Shown: positions 8,008-16,948 of the stretch, piece by piece
Position numbering within the stretch: the stretch's first letter is position 1
Layout: every line of letters starts with the position of its first letter
Source of the DNA: Duganella sp. Root336D2
Lineage (GTDB): Bacteria; Pseudomonadota; Gammaproteobacteria; Burkholderiales; Burkholderiaceae_D
Assembly (NCBI RefSeq): GCF_001425005.1
Contig: NZ_LMDB01000037.1
Span: 315,269 to 379,268, forward strand
DNA length: 64,000 nt
Reading direction: 5' to 3'
Made by a program: the position numbers and the translations under genes
The notes under the pieces: generated by a model
Databases searched by the model: none
Seen by the model: only the letters and a program-made list of their open reading frames with translations
What the model was told of the DNA's origin: nothing

Positions 8008-9540
8008 ATGCGCTTGCCTTTGTTCCACCGTTCGCCAGCCGCGGCGGCCGTGCCAGCCGGCGCGCATGCCCTGGTACGCCCGAATCGCGGACTGCCCCTG
8101 ATGTTGCTGCTGCCCTTTATCCTGCTGGCGATCTTCGTCGGCGTGGTCGGCGGACTTGATTCGCCGCCGCTGGTGGCCATCGTCGGCACGGCGGTGCTGT
8201 CGGTGCTGATGTTGTTCGTGCTGCCGCTGCACGGCATGTTCTGGTGCCTTTTCGTGCTGACCTTCCTGCTGCAGGGTTCTGCCGTGTATTTCCTGAAGTT
8301 GCGGCCGGCGGCCTGGCTTGCCTTCGGCCTGGCCATCCTGTTCTTCTGCCGCGCGCTACTCGACCTGGTGGTGCACAAGCGCGAACAGCGGCGCATGCGC
8401 AAGGGCGACGGCTCCACGGTTGAACTGGCGGCGCTGCTGTTCGTGGCGGCCTTTGTCATCAGCCTGGTATTCAACCGGGTCCCGAAGTCGCAGATTTTTT
8501 CGGCGGCGAAAGCCATGCTGCCGATGTTCTCGGTGCTGTTTGCGCTGTACTGGTTCCGCTGGAAGGAGAGCCACCTGGAGACCAGCTGGCGCATGATGTT
8601 CTGGGTGGTGCTGGTGCAGGTGCCCGTGGTGCTGTACCAGCATTTCTTCGTCGCCTCGGCCACTACCTTCGATTCGATTGTCGGCACCTTCGGCGGTACG
8701 CCCGGCTTTGGCGGCAATAGCGCCATCATGGTCCTGTTCACCGTGCTGGCGATGGGCTATGCCGCGGCACGCTGGAACGCCGGCCAGATGTCGGGCAAGG
8801 CGATGTGGGCGTTGCAGGCGATCGGCTTCGCCATCATCCTGCTTGGCGAAGTGAAAGCGGCCTTCATCTGGTTGCCGCTGGTGCTGGCCTGGGTGCTGCG
8901 GCGGCGCATCCTGCGCAGCATCGGCGCCTTCATCGGCTTCGCCGTCCTGGTCGCAGCCTTCGTCGGCACCACGTACACCGTGTACGAAACGCTGTATTGG
9001 GGCAAGAAGGTGCAGTCGGCGCACAATATGGCTGAGAAACTCGACCGTGGCGGCGGCTACTTCTTTGACCCCAACAACGTCAACTACCGCACCGGTGAAA
9101 TCAGCCGCGCCGCCTCGCTTGCGCTATGGTCGAACGACCCGCTGGCAACGGTGCCGCGCCGCCTGGTCGGGTACGGGCCGGGCGCGTCCAAACCGTCCGG
9201 CTTGCTCGGGGCAGGGGAGGTCGCCAAACGGTACCAGCCCTTGCACCTCGATGCCACGGCGCTCGGCATTTTGCTTTGGGATGTGGGCCTATTGGGCGCT
9301 CTCGCTTACGGCTCCATGCTACTGTTTTCCCTGCTAGCTGCCTGGCGCTACGTGCGCCGAAAACAAGGTAGCGTGGCCCAGCTCGCGCTGGCCGATACCT
9401 GCGTCGCAGCCATGCTGCTGTTCCTGATGATGCTGGTCTATAACCGCGCGCTGATGGATGAACCCACCGCCCAGCTGCTCCTGATGATGTGCATGGGGAC
9501 GATAGTCCAGTTGTGCCGGTTCGGCTCGTCCCAAGGCTAG
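8008..9540 (+). CDS. O-antigen polymerase/ligase-like membrane protein
   Basis: Multi-spanning inner-membrane protein of 510 residues with about 10-12 hydrophobic segments and a larger soluble loop near residues 345-430 (HNMAEKLDRGGGYFF...GYGPGASKPSG). That topology and position fit a Wzy-type polymerase or O-antigen ligase, which joins repeat units in the periplasm. The start is ATG 8008 after a GGGGGAGG site, 10 nt behind the epsI stop. I do not see a family-defining short motif, so the call comes from topology and from being the only polymerase candidate in the locus. Confidence 0.7.
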   Translation: MRLPLFHRSPAAAAVPAGAHALVRPNRGLPLMLLLPFILLAIFVGVVGGLDSPPLVAIVGTAVLSVLMLFVLPLHGMFWCLFVLTFLLQGSAVYFLKLRPAAWLAFGLAILFFCRALLDLVVHKREQRRMRKGDGSTVELAALLFVAAFVISLVFNRVPKSQIFSAAKAMLPMFSVLFALYWFRWKESHLETSWRMMFWVVLVQVPVVLYQHFFVASATTFDSIVGTFGGTPGFGGNSAIMVLFTVLAMGYAAARWNAGQMSGKAMWALQAIGFAIILLGEVKAAFIWLPLVLAWVLRRRILRSIGAFIGFAVLVAAFVGTTYTVYETLYWGKKVQSAHNMAEKLDRGGGYFFDPNNVNYRTGEISRAASLALWSNDPLATVPRRLVGYGPGASKPSGLLGAGEVAKRYQPLHLDATALGILLWDVGLLGALAYGSMLLFSLLAAWRYVRRKQGSVAQLALADTCVAAMLLFLMMLVYNRALMDEPTAQLLLMMCMGTIVQLCRFGSSQG

Positions 9541-9692
9541 GGAATCGTGTCATTTTTGGGCGACATTGTTACAAAACTTTTGTCGCACAGAAACGAATTT
9601 GTGAAATGCGTGATGTAGACTTTCCTTGTTGTGACGGATCAAATCGCGGTTAACTTATTGATTCGCAAACGAAATTGTCTGGAGAGTATCAC
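9541..9692 (+). promoter_or_regulatory. Intergenic region, probable promoter of the second EPS block
   Basis: This 152-nt AT-richer gap is the only sizeable break in the EPS locus and separates epsL-epsI/wzy from the lyase-flippase-glycosyltransferase block. I see no Rho-independent hairpin and no convincing -35/-10 pair, and no GG-N10-GC motif. A promoter is inferred only from the break in the otherwise overlapping gene order. Confidence 0.35.
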
Positions 9693-12068
9693 ATGAAATT
9701 CGTTAAATATTCCCTCTTGCCCTATGCTGTTTTCGCAGCGTTGACCACCTTCGCCCCCGCCAGTCGCGCTGACTGGGCGATCTCTGCCAACATCGAAGCC
9801 GTGCGCCCGGCGCCGGACAAAATGCAATTGCAGCCACAGAACCCCCCCGGCTTTTCCTGGTCGCGTTATCCGATTGCCACGTCATCGACGTGGTACCTGG
9901 TGATCATCCAGCCGCCGGGCACGGCATCGCCGGTCAAGTATGTGGTGCCGCGCAACTGGCTGCTGCCGACCCATGCGTTCCCCACTGCCGGCATCTATAC
10001 CTGGAAAGTTGCGCCCTTCACCCGCACCCAGGCGATGAACGATGCCGATGCGGCAGCGCGCAGCAAGGCCAAGGCGGCCGGTTCCAACCTGGCGCAGATC
10101 GAAGCCGCGGCCGAAGCGGCGGTGGTGCCGTTGGCGGAAGCGGTGGCCAAGGACTGGTCGACGGTGCGCAGTTTCACCATCGACAGCAGCGCCACCAAAT
10201 TCGAGGTGTACGACAATGCAACCCTGCGCGACAATGTGTTGCGGCATGGCCGTTCACGCATGCTGTCGCCGACTTTCCTGCCTTACCTGAAATGGAACTC
10301 GGCCATGGTCACCGAGCGCGGCGACCAGGTGCGGCGCCTGATCGAAACCGTGCAGTCGCGCATGACCATGGCGCCGGTCAAGGACAGCGACTGGCCGCTC
10401 ATCAGCAGCGGCACCATGACGACGGCGCTGAGCAACCAGAATTCCGACATCCGCAATCGCATCAACCGCACTTCGCACCAGGTGGAAGCAGCGGCCCTGC
10501 TGTACCGCCTGAAGCAGGGGGAAGCGATTGCCACCGCATACCTGAACGAAGCGATCAAACGGGGCGATGAACTGGCCGCACTGAGCCCGACCGGGCCAAC
10601 CAGCTATGCCAACCAGGACCAGGCTACCCGTACCATTGCCATGTCGCTGTCGAAGGCGCTGGACATGCTGTGGAATAACCTCGACGCGACGCGCAAGGCA
10701 AGCTGGCAATCGAATATTGCACGCCGCACGAGCGATATCTACAACGACCTTTCGGGCAGCAACGGGCGCATGGACCAATACCCATACGATGCGCACGGCG
10801 GCAATACGCTGGGCTTCCTGGCATTGATCGCTGCGCTGAACCTGGGCGACGTGCCGGCGGCCCAGACCTGGTTCGACTTCGCAGTGCGCACCTATGTGCA
10901 CCAGGTCTACACCTGGAGCGGCCCGGAAGGCGGCTATGCCAACGGTACCGCATATGGCCAGGCCGCAGCCGACTTTTCGGTGCAGATCTGGGACCCGTTG
11001 AGCCAGGCGCTGGGGGTGTCGATCTACCGCAAGCCCTGGTCGGACGGCTTCCTGCGCTTCATGGCACACTTCGTTCCTCCTGGGGCGCCGAACCATGTGT
11101 TTGGCGATGGCCACGAGGACGTGCCGAATACCTATTTGCTGAAGGCTTTTGCTTCGCGCTTCAATACGCCGGCGGCCAAGTGGTACTACAACGGCATGGC
11201 CGGGGTGGAAGATCCGCTGACCCTGCTGCAGGCGCCATCGCCGCTGCCGGTCAGCACCGTCACGACCGCGGTGCCGCCGCCGAACGGCGCGTTCTATCCG
11301 AGCGTGGGATGGGCCGCGATGCACAGTTCCCTGGCGGACACGAAACGCACTTCGCTGTATTTCAAGTCCAGCCCCTACGGCTCGTATAACCACAGCCATG
11401 GCGACCAGAATTCAATCGTGCTCAACAGCGGGGGCAAACGGCTGCTGATCGAGGCCGGGTATTACGACTGGTACGGCTCACCGCTGTGGAGCAGCTGGTA
11501 CCGCGCCACCAAGTCGCATAATGCGGTCACTTACGACAATGGCATAGGGCAGCGGATCGAGGGCAATACGGTGAACCTGGGCCGCAACGGCAAGATCACC
11601 GGCTTCTCGACTACCTCCGCCATGGACTATGTGGAGGGCGACGCCACGCCGGCGTTTGAAGGTGCGCTGTCGCTCAATCGCCGCAAGGTGTGGTACTTCC
11701 GCAGCCAGGACGCAGCGGTCGTGATGGATACGCTGACGGCGCCGGTGGCCCATGCCTGGGAGTGGAATTTCCATGCCGCGGTAGCGATCACGGTCAATTC
11801 AGGCGGCACGGCCACCATCGTCAATGGCGACCGTTCGCTGTGCGTGAGTTCGCTCACGCCGGGGGCAAGCCTGGTCAAGCGCGACGGGCCGGCGCCGCGC
11901 ACGGGCATCGAGGAGCATGCGGCATTTACGCGCCCGGCTGCACTCAAGGGCGAATTCGTGGTGCTGCTGGATGTGGGCTGCAAGAAGCCGGCGGTCAATC
12001 TGACCACGGGCACCACCAGCCGCGTGCTGACGGTGGGCAGCCAGACCATCACCTTGCCGCTGCCTTGA
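9693..12068 (+). CDS. Secreted heparinase II/III-family polysaccharide lyase (DUF4962-type N-terminus)
   Basis: Exported 791-residue enzyme, probably a lyase acting on uronic-acid-containing polysaccharide. The signal peptide ends near APASRA-DW. An N-terminal beta domain follows (about 30-170, with PQNPPGFSW and FTIDSSATKFEVYDN), then an alpha/alpha toroid (about 180-520), then the heparinase II/III C-terminal beta domain with SYNHSHGDQNSIVLNSGG, ATKSHNAVTYDNG and RKVWYFR. The ATG has GGAGAG 8 nt upstream. Lying inside the EPS locus, it could trim, release or remodel the polymer. The true substrate is unknown. Confidence 0.85.
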   Translation: MKFVKYSLLPYAVFAALTTFAPASRADWAISANIEAVRPAPDKMQLQPQNPPGFSWSRYPIATSSTWYLVIIQPPGTASPVKYVVPRNWLLPTHAFPTAGIYTWKVAPFTRTQAMNDADAAARSKAKAAGSNLAQIEAAAEAAVVPLAEAVAKDWSTVRSFTIDSSATKFEVYDNATLRDNVLRHGRSRMLSPTFLPYLKWNSAMVTERGDQVRRLIETVQSRMTMAPVKDSDWPLISSGTMTTALSNQNSDIRNRINRTSHQVEAAALLYRLKQGEAIATAYLNEAIKRGDELAALSPTGPTSYANQDQATRTIAMSLSKALDMLWNNLDATRKASWQSNIARRTSDIYNDLSGSNGRMDQYPYDAHGGNTLGFLALIAALNLGDVPAAQTWFDFAVRTYVHQVYTWSGPEGGYANGTAYGQAAADFSVQIWDPLSQALGVSIYRKPWSDGFLRFMAHFVPPGAPNHVFGDGHEDVPNTYLLKAFASRFNTPAAKWYYNGMAGVEDPLTLLQAPSPLPVSTVTTAVPPPNGAFYPSVGWAAMHSSLADTKRTSLYFKSSPYGSYNHSHGDQNSIVLNSGGKRLLIEAGYYDWYGSPLWSSWYRATKSHNAVTYDNGIGQRIEGNTVNLGRNGKITGFSTTSAMDYVEGDATPAFEGALSLNRRKVWYFRSQDAAVVMDTLTAPVAHAWEWNFHAAVAITVNSGGTATIVNGDRSLCVSSLTPGASLVKRDGPAPRTGIEEHAAFTRPAALKGEFVVLLDVGCKKPAVNLTTGTTSRVLTVGSQTITLPLP

Positions 12069-12093
12069 GCCGCCAGGGGGACAGAGCCATGCT

Positions 12094-13602
12094 ATGACAG
12101 CACCATACTCGGGTTCCCAAACGCGGCGCAATATTGCCGCCTTCCTGGTAGGCAAGGTGCCTACCGCCGTGCTGACAGCCAGCGTGCTCGGGCTGTCGGC
12201 ACGCGTCCTGCCGGCTGTCGAATTCGGCCACTACGTGATCGCCATGGCGCTGGTGGAACTCGTGCTTGGCTTGTCGAGCTTTGGCCTCGACTGGGTCCTG
12301 CTGCGCTTCCTGCCTGAATATCGTTTGCGCGGCAGCCGCCATGCGCTGGCGCGCCTGGTGGTTGCCGTCGCCGCCAGCCGCCTGCTGCTGCTGGCGGTGG
12401 TTGCCGGCGGCCTGCTGTCGGCGCGCGGGCAGGGCTGGCTGCCAGCGAGCTTCCCGCCTGAGCTGGCCGGCGTGGCGGCAATCCTGCTGGTGGTGGAAGG
12501 CGTGATGCGCATCTTGCGCGACAACACGCTGGAGGCGCTGGCCCTGCAGTCGCGCATGCAAATCGTCACGCTGCTGCGCGGCGCGGTCATCGCCTGCGCC
12601 TTGCTGGCAATGGGCAGCGGCACGGCGCGCCAGCTGTTGTTGGCCGAGCTGGCAGCAAGCCTTGGTGCGCTGCTGCTGGCGGCGGGTTTCCTGGCCCATG
12701 CCGTGCGCAAGCTGCCGGCCCGGGCGCAGGATGGGTGGCAGCCGCCCAGCCGTGCGCAAATGCGTGCGGTGGCGCTGCATAACTACGCCAGCGGCATTGT
12801 CGAATACCTGTACTCGCCGTCCTGCCTGATCCTGCTGCTGGCGCGCAGCCAGGCACCGGAAGCCATGGCGGGGCTGGGATTCGTCCTGCGTTTGACGGAC
12901 ATCATCCGCAACTACATGCCGGGCATGGTAATTTTTTCGGTAGTGCGTTCGCGCATGATCGGCGCCTATGCCGGCAATCGCGACTACGGCGAATTGCAGC
13001 GCTGGGCGCACTTCGTGTTCAAGGTCAGCGCATTGAGCCTGCTGCCGGTGCTGGCGGTGGCCGCGGTGTATGGCGACCTGGTGCTGCAGCTGGCCAGCGG
13101 CGGCCGCTTTGGCGAGTACCGCTTGCTGTTTGCGGTGCTGTGCGGCTGGCTGGCGCTGCGCCTGCATCGCCTGATCCTCAACGTGGTTTGCAATGCGGTT
13201 GGCCTGATGGGCATGTGGGCGCTGGCGTCGCTGTGCTCCTTGCTGGTGCTGCCCCTGCTGGCCTGGCTCGGTTCGGTGGCGCTTGGCTTGTGGCTGGTGC
13301 CGGCCGCCTTGCTGGGCAATGAGCTGATCGTAAACGGGCTGGTCGTGGCCGGCATGCGGCGCCGTGGATTTGCATGGCCGCTGGGATTGCGCTGGTGGGC
13401 GCGCGCGCTGTTGGCGATTGCTGCGGCAGCCGTTGTGGCATGGCTGTTGCCGGGGCAAGGCGTGCTTGCTGCTGCTGTGGGAACCCTGCTGTTGTGCGCC
13501 GTTTTTACGGTAGCGCTGTTATTGTCGGGTGCAATTGATGAGAAAGATCGACAGCTCATCAATCGAGTGCTGGGACGCCAACTACTGCGCGAGGCTACAT
13601 GA
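12094..13602 (+). CDS. Oligosaccharide flippase (Wzx/MATE-like polysaccharide biosynthesis protein)
   Basis: Inner-membrane flippase of 502 residues with about 12-14 hydrophobic helices, beginning NIAAFLVGKVPTAVLTASVLGLSARVLPAVEFG, the usual opening of Wzx-type proteins. It should move undecaprenyl-linked repeat units across the membrane, between the cytoplasmic glycosyltransferases and the polymerase. It follows the lyase after 25 nt and overlaps the next gene by 4 nt (ATGA). Substrate specificity cannot be told. Confidence 0.85.
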   Translation: MTAPYSGSQTRRNIAAFLVGKVPTAVLTASVLGLSARVLPAVEFGHYVIAMALVELVLGLSSFGLDWVLLRFLPEYRLRGSRHALARLVVAVAASRLLLLAVVAGGLLSARGQGWLPASFPPELAGVAAILLVVEGVMRILRDNTLEALALQSRMQIVTLLRGAVIACALLAMGSGTARQLLLAELAASLGALLLAAGFLAHAVRKLPARAQDGWQPPSRAQMRAVALHNYASGIVEYLYSPSCLILLLARSQAPEAMAGLGFVLRLTDIIRNYMPGMVIFSVVRSRMIGAYAGNRDYGELQRWAHFVFKVSALSLLPVLAVAAVYGDLVLQLASGGRFGEYRLLFAVLCGWLALRLHRLILNVVCNAVGLMGMWALASLCSLLVLPLLAWLGSVALGLWLVPAALLGNELIVNGLVVAGMRRRGFAWPLGLRWWARALLAIAAAAVVAWLLPGQGVLAAAVGTLLLCAVFTVALLLSGAIDEKDRQLINRVLGRQLLREAT

Positions 13603-14720
13603 AAGTGCTTGCCATCTATCCAGGATTGAATCCTACCTTCGACGAGGTGGCGTATGTGCTGCCGCCGCTGGTTGCGAGGGGCGTGGCAGTGGAAGTCGTG
13701 ACGTCGCGCGTGTCGGCGCTTAAGAGTTCGGAGCCGGGCGCGGCATACGAGAATTTCCAGGGCGTGCCGATTCACCGCATCTTCCCCAGCCTGCGTGCCT
13801 TGTCGCACGAAGCGCAGCATTACCTGCCGCAGGTGCGTGAAATCGCCGATGCCTTCAAGCCCGATGTGCTGCTGGTGAATTCCTTCCACACCTTGCCGCT
13901 GCTGGAGATGCTGCGCCCGCTGTATCCGGTGCCGGTGCTGCTGCGGGTGGAATCGGCCGATCCGGTGCAACTGCTGCGGCGGCGCTATTACGGCGGCGTG
14001 CCGGCGATCGGCCGCGTCGCCGGGCGCATGCGCTGGTGGCAGGTGTGCGGGCAGGTCGATGCGCTGATGAGCAACGATCCGGCCGACCTGCCGCAACTGG
14101 CGGCGCTCGGCTTGCGCGGAAGGCGGGCATATTACGCGGCACATTGCGCGCAGCGGCCGGCGGACTGGCGGCCGGCGCGCGAACGGCGGCAGGGGGAAAT
14201 GATCTACGTCGGTTCATTGATCCGCCACAAGAATTGCGAGCGCTGGCTGGAGACTGTGCCGGCCATCCTGGAGCACACGCCGGTGGAGCGTTTCGTGGTC
14301 ATCGGACGCGGGCCCTACGCCCACATCGTCAAACAATTGCAGGAGCGCCTTGGCGAGCGCGTCGAACACGTGGAAGGCGTGACCCGTGCCGAAGCCTTGC
14401 AGCGCCTGTCGTCGGCGTGGTTCTCCTATACCGAAAGCAATTCCGGCTGGGGCTTCCTGTGCGATTCATGGTCGACCCGCACCCCGGTCCTGTGCCCGCA
14501 GTCGACCTTCAGCATCGTCCCCGGCTGGACCGGCATGATGCCGCAGGACGTGCCGGCCATGCTGGCCACCATCAACCGCCTGTACGACGACGCGGAGTAC
14601 TACAGCACCCTGCAGGACGGCGGCGCCTTGCGCTACGCATCCGAGCATACCGCGGACGTGGTGAGCCGGCAGTACCTGCAGATCCTGCGCGAAGTGGTGG
14701 CGGAGGGCCGGCGGCCATGA
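13599..14720 (+). CDS. Glycosyltransferase, GT-B fold (family 4-like)
   Basis: Cytoplasmic glycosyltransferase of 373 residues. It starts with a GT-B Rossmann strand (MKVLAIYPGLNPTFDEVAYVLPPL) and has a hinge near 195 (EMIYVGSLIRHKNCERWLETVP) followed by the nucleotide-sugar domain. The late segment WFSYTESNSGWGFLCDSWSTRTPVLC occupies the place of the family's E-x7-E region (E in YTES; the second acidic position is less clear). Overlaps both neighbours by 4 nt. Donor and acceptor are unknown. Confidence 0.78.
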   Translation: MKVLAIYPGLNPTFDEVAYVLPPLVARGVAVEVVTSRVSALKSSEPGAAYENFQGVPIHRIFPSLRALSHEAQHYLPQVREIADAFKPDVLLVNSFHTLPLLEMLRPLYPVPVLLRVESADPVQLLRRRYYGGVPAIGRVAGRMRWWQVCGQVDALMSNDPADLPQLAALGLRGRRAYYAAHCAQRPADWRPARERRQGEMIYVGSLIRHKNCERWLETVPAILEHTPVERFVVIGRGPYAHIVKQLQERLGERVEHVEGVTRAEALQRLSSAWFSYTESNSGWGFLCDSWSTRTPVLCPQSTFSIVPGWTGMMPQDVPAMLATINRLYDDAEYYSTLQDGGALRYASEHTADVVSRQYLQILREVVAEGRRP

Positions 14721-15691
14721 TCCACGTGCTCCTGCCGCAAGCCGGCAGCTATCGCGACATCACCGGGTACCTGCGCGAGCGCGGTGCGCAGGTGACGGTC
14801 GTGGCATCCGGCGCGCAGGGCATGAGCGGCAAGCTCGCGATCGTGATGTCCATGTTGTCGCCAAAGCTGTTGCGCTGTTTCGGCTTATGGAAGCGGACGG
14901 ATCGCGTACTGGTCGTCGGCTGGCAAGCCTTGCCGGTGCTGGCGCTGGTCAAGGCGCGATTGCTGCCGCGACCCGAACGCCTGCTGGTGATGAGCTGCTT
15001 CGTGCACGGCAAGCGGGCGCGCCGGCTTGCCGACCGCGTGCTGCGAGCGCTGCGCGTGCCGGGCCTGGGCTTTATCGCCTTCTCCCCGGGCGAGGCGCGC
15101 AACCTGGTGCAGAACGTCGGCATGGCGGAGCACGACGTGCATTGCCATCTGTGGCGGCAGGAACTCGATGGCCGCGCTTCGCCGCAGGGCGACGACGGCA
15201 GCATTTTCGCCGGCGGCTTTTCCAACCGCGATTACGACTTGCTGCTGGAGGCGGCCGAACCGCTGCCGGCGCCGCTGGTGATCGTGGCTTCGCAGCGCAA
15301 CCAGATCCGCCAGCCGGCGCGCGGCAGCACGCGCATCCTGCGCGATTTGCCGGAGGCTGAATTTGAAGGCCTGCTGGCGCGCAGCAGCGTGGTGGCGATG
15401 CCGCTGCGCGGCCTCGGCGAAGCATGCGGGCAGAGCGTCCTGCTGCGCGTGCTGCGGCACGGCAAGCCGCTGGTGGCGACCCGCCACGAAGCGATCGAAG
15501 CGTATCTTGGCGCAGACTATCCCGGCTTTGTGCCGCACGACGATGTGCAGGCGATGCGCCAGGCGCTGGCCCATGCGCTCGAACATCCGGCTCGGCGCGA
15601 GGAGCTGGCGCAGCGCGTGCGGCTGGCCGCGGGAAAGCTGGAAGGGCGAGGCGAACCGGGCGCTGAAATTGAGCAGTTCTTGCTAGGATGA
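14717..15691 (+). CDS. Glycosyltransferase-like protein (GT4-type)
   Basis: 324-residue cytoplasmic protein with a two-domain GT-B outline: an N-terminal Rossmann-like part (VLLPQAGSYRDITGYLRERGAQ), a middle with FIAFSPGEARNLVQNVG, and a C-terminal half with IFAGGFSNRDYDLLLEAAE, VVAMPLRGLGEACGQSVLLRVLRHGKPLVATRHEAIEAYL. The last stretch corresponds to the donor-binding end of GT4 enzymes. The start is the ATG in the ATGA overlap. It is short for GT4. Linkage and donor cannot be predicted. Confidence 0.7.
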   Translation: MIHVLLPQAGSYRDITGYLRERGAQVTVVASGAQGMSGKLAIVMSMLSPKLLRCFGLWKRTDRVLVVGWQALPVLALVKARLLPRPERLLVMSCFVHGKRARRLADRVLRALRVPGLGFIAFSPGEARNLVQNVGMAEHDVHCHLWRQELDGRASPQGDDGSIFAGGFSNRDYDLLLEAAEPLPAPLVIVASQRNQIRQPARGSTRILRDLPEAEFEGLLARSSVVAMPLRGLGEACGQSVLLRVLRHGKPLVATRHEAIEAYLGADYPGFVPHDDVQAMRQALAHALEHPARREELAQRVRLAAGKLEGRGEPGAEIEQFLLG

Positions 15692-15694
15692 AGC

Positions 15695-16948
15695 ATGGCC
15701 CGCCCAGTCCGCATCTTGCAGCTCGTGCCGGAACCCCTGCCGACTTTTCGCGCCGACGTGGCGACCCTGTTTGGCAAATACCTGCCGCGCCATGGCGTGC
15801 AATGCCACCTGGTCGGCAAAGGCAGCGCGGCACCAGCCGATAACCAGGGCTTCGCCTCTTCACGGCGGGCGCGGGCCGGTGCGCGCTGGAAAGCGGAACT
15901 GTCTTTTCTCTGGCTATGCCTGCGCGCCTTGCTTGGCGCTGACCGCCGCAGCCACGATGCGGTGCAAGTGCGCGATATGGTCAGCATAGGCTTGCTGGCA
16001 TTGCTGGTGGCGCGCATGAAGGGATTGCCGATGATGTACTGGCTGTCTTACCTGATGAGCGAAGGACGCATCGAGCGGGCGCAGGATGAGCTGGCGCGGC
16101 TGCAGGGCCGCAGCGGCTTGCGCCGCCTGCGGGCGCGCCTCGTGCTTGCGAAGGGGCTTGCCGAGCGCTGGCTGCTGTACCGCGTGCTGCTGCCGCGCGC
16201 CGACCATGTGTTCGTGCAAAGCGAGGCGATGGCCGCCCTGGTGGCGCGGCATGGCGTGCCTGCGGGGCGCATCAGTGCCGTGCCGATGGGGGTCGACATG
16301 GAAGCGCTGGCGCAGCCCGGCTTGCGGCCGGCGGCGCGCGCTTGGCCTGGCTGGGAGGGGCGGCCGGTGGTGGCCTACCTCGGCACGCTGGACCGGGCGC
16401 GCTGCCTGGAGCGCGTGCTCGATGCGCTGGTACTGGTGCGGCGCGAGCTGCCGGATGCGAGACTGCTGCTGATCGGCAGTTCGCCGCAGCAGGACGATGT
16501 GCCGCAATTGCTCGGCGCCGCGCGCGCCAAGGGACTGGCCGATGCGGTGCAGGTCACCGGTTGGCTGCCGCCCGCGCAAGCCTGGGAATTCCTGCTCGGT
16601 GCGCAGGCCGCCATCTCGTATGTGCCGCGCGGCGCACTGTACGACGTCAGCTCGCCGACCAAGTTGCTGGAGTACCTGGCGCTGGGCATGCCTTGCGTCG
16701 GCAACGATATCCCCGACCAGGAAGCGGTGCTGGCCGCGAGCGGTGCCGGCTGGCTGGCGGCGAGTACGCCGCGGGCCATGGCCGAAGGCTTGCTGGCCAT
16801 CCTGCGCGACCCGCAGGCCGCCCGTGAACGCGCCGCGGCTGGCCCGGCCTATATCGAAGCGGCGCGCAGCTACCGCGTGCTGGGCGCAGCGGTGGCGCAG
16901 CGCTATCAGAACCTGGTGGGAGGCGATCATGCTGGCCGAATTGCGTAA
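15695..16948 (+). CDS. Glycosyltransferase family 4 protein
   Basis: 417-residue GT-B enzyme. The N-terminal acceptor domain starts RILQLVPEPLPTFRADVATL. The donor domain starts near residue 220 (VVAYLGTLDRARCLERVLDAL) and carries LLLIGSS, VQVTGWLPPAQAWEFL and SSPTKLLEYLALGMPCVGNDIPDQ, where the E of LLEYLA is the typical second acid of the E-x7-E motif. The start is ATG 15695, 3 nt after the previous stop. The 3' end overlaps the next gene by 20 nt. Confidence 0.85.
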   Translation: MARPVRILQLVPEPLPTFRADVATLFGKYLPRHGVQCHLVGKGSAAPADNQGFASSRRARAGARWKAELSFLWLCLRALLGADRRSHDAVQVRDMVSIGLLALLVARMKGLPMMYWLSYLMSEGRIERAQDELARLQGRSGLRRLRARLVLAKGLAERWLLYRVLLPRADHVFVQSEAMAALVARHGVPAGRISAVPMGVDMEALAQPGLRPAARAWPGWEGRPVVAYLGTLDRARCLERVLDALVLVRRELPDARLLLIGSSPQQDDVPQLLGAARAKGLADAVQVTGWLPPAQAWEFLLGAQAAISYVPRGALYDVSSPTKLLEYLALGMPCVGNDIPDQEAVLAASGAGWLAASTPRAMAEGLLAILRDPQAARERAAAGPAYIEAARSYRVLGAAVAQRYQNLVGGDHAGRIA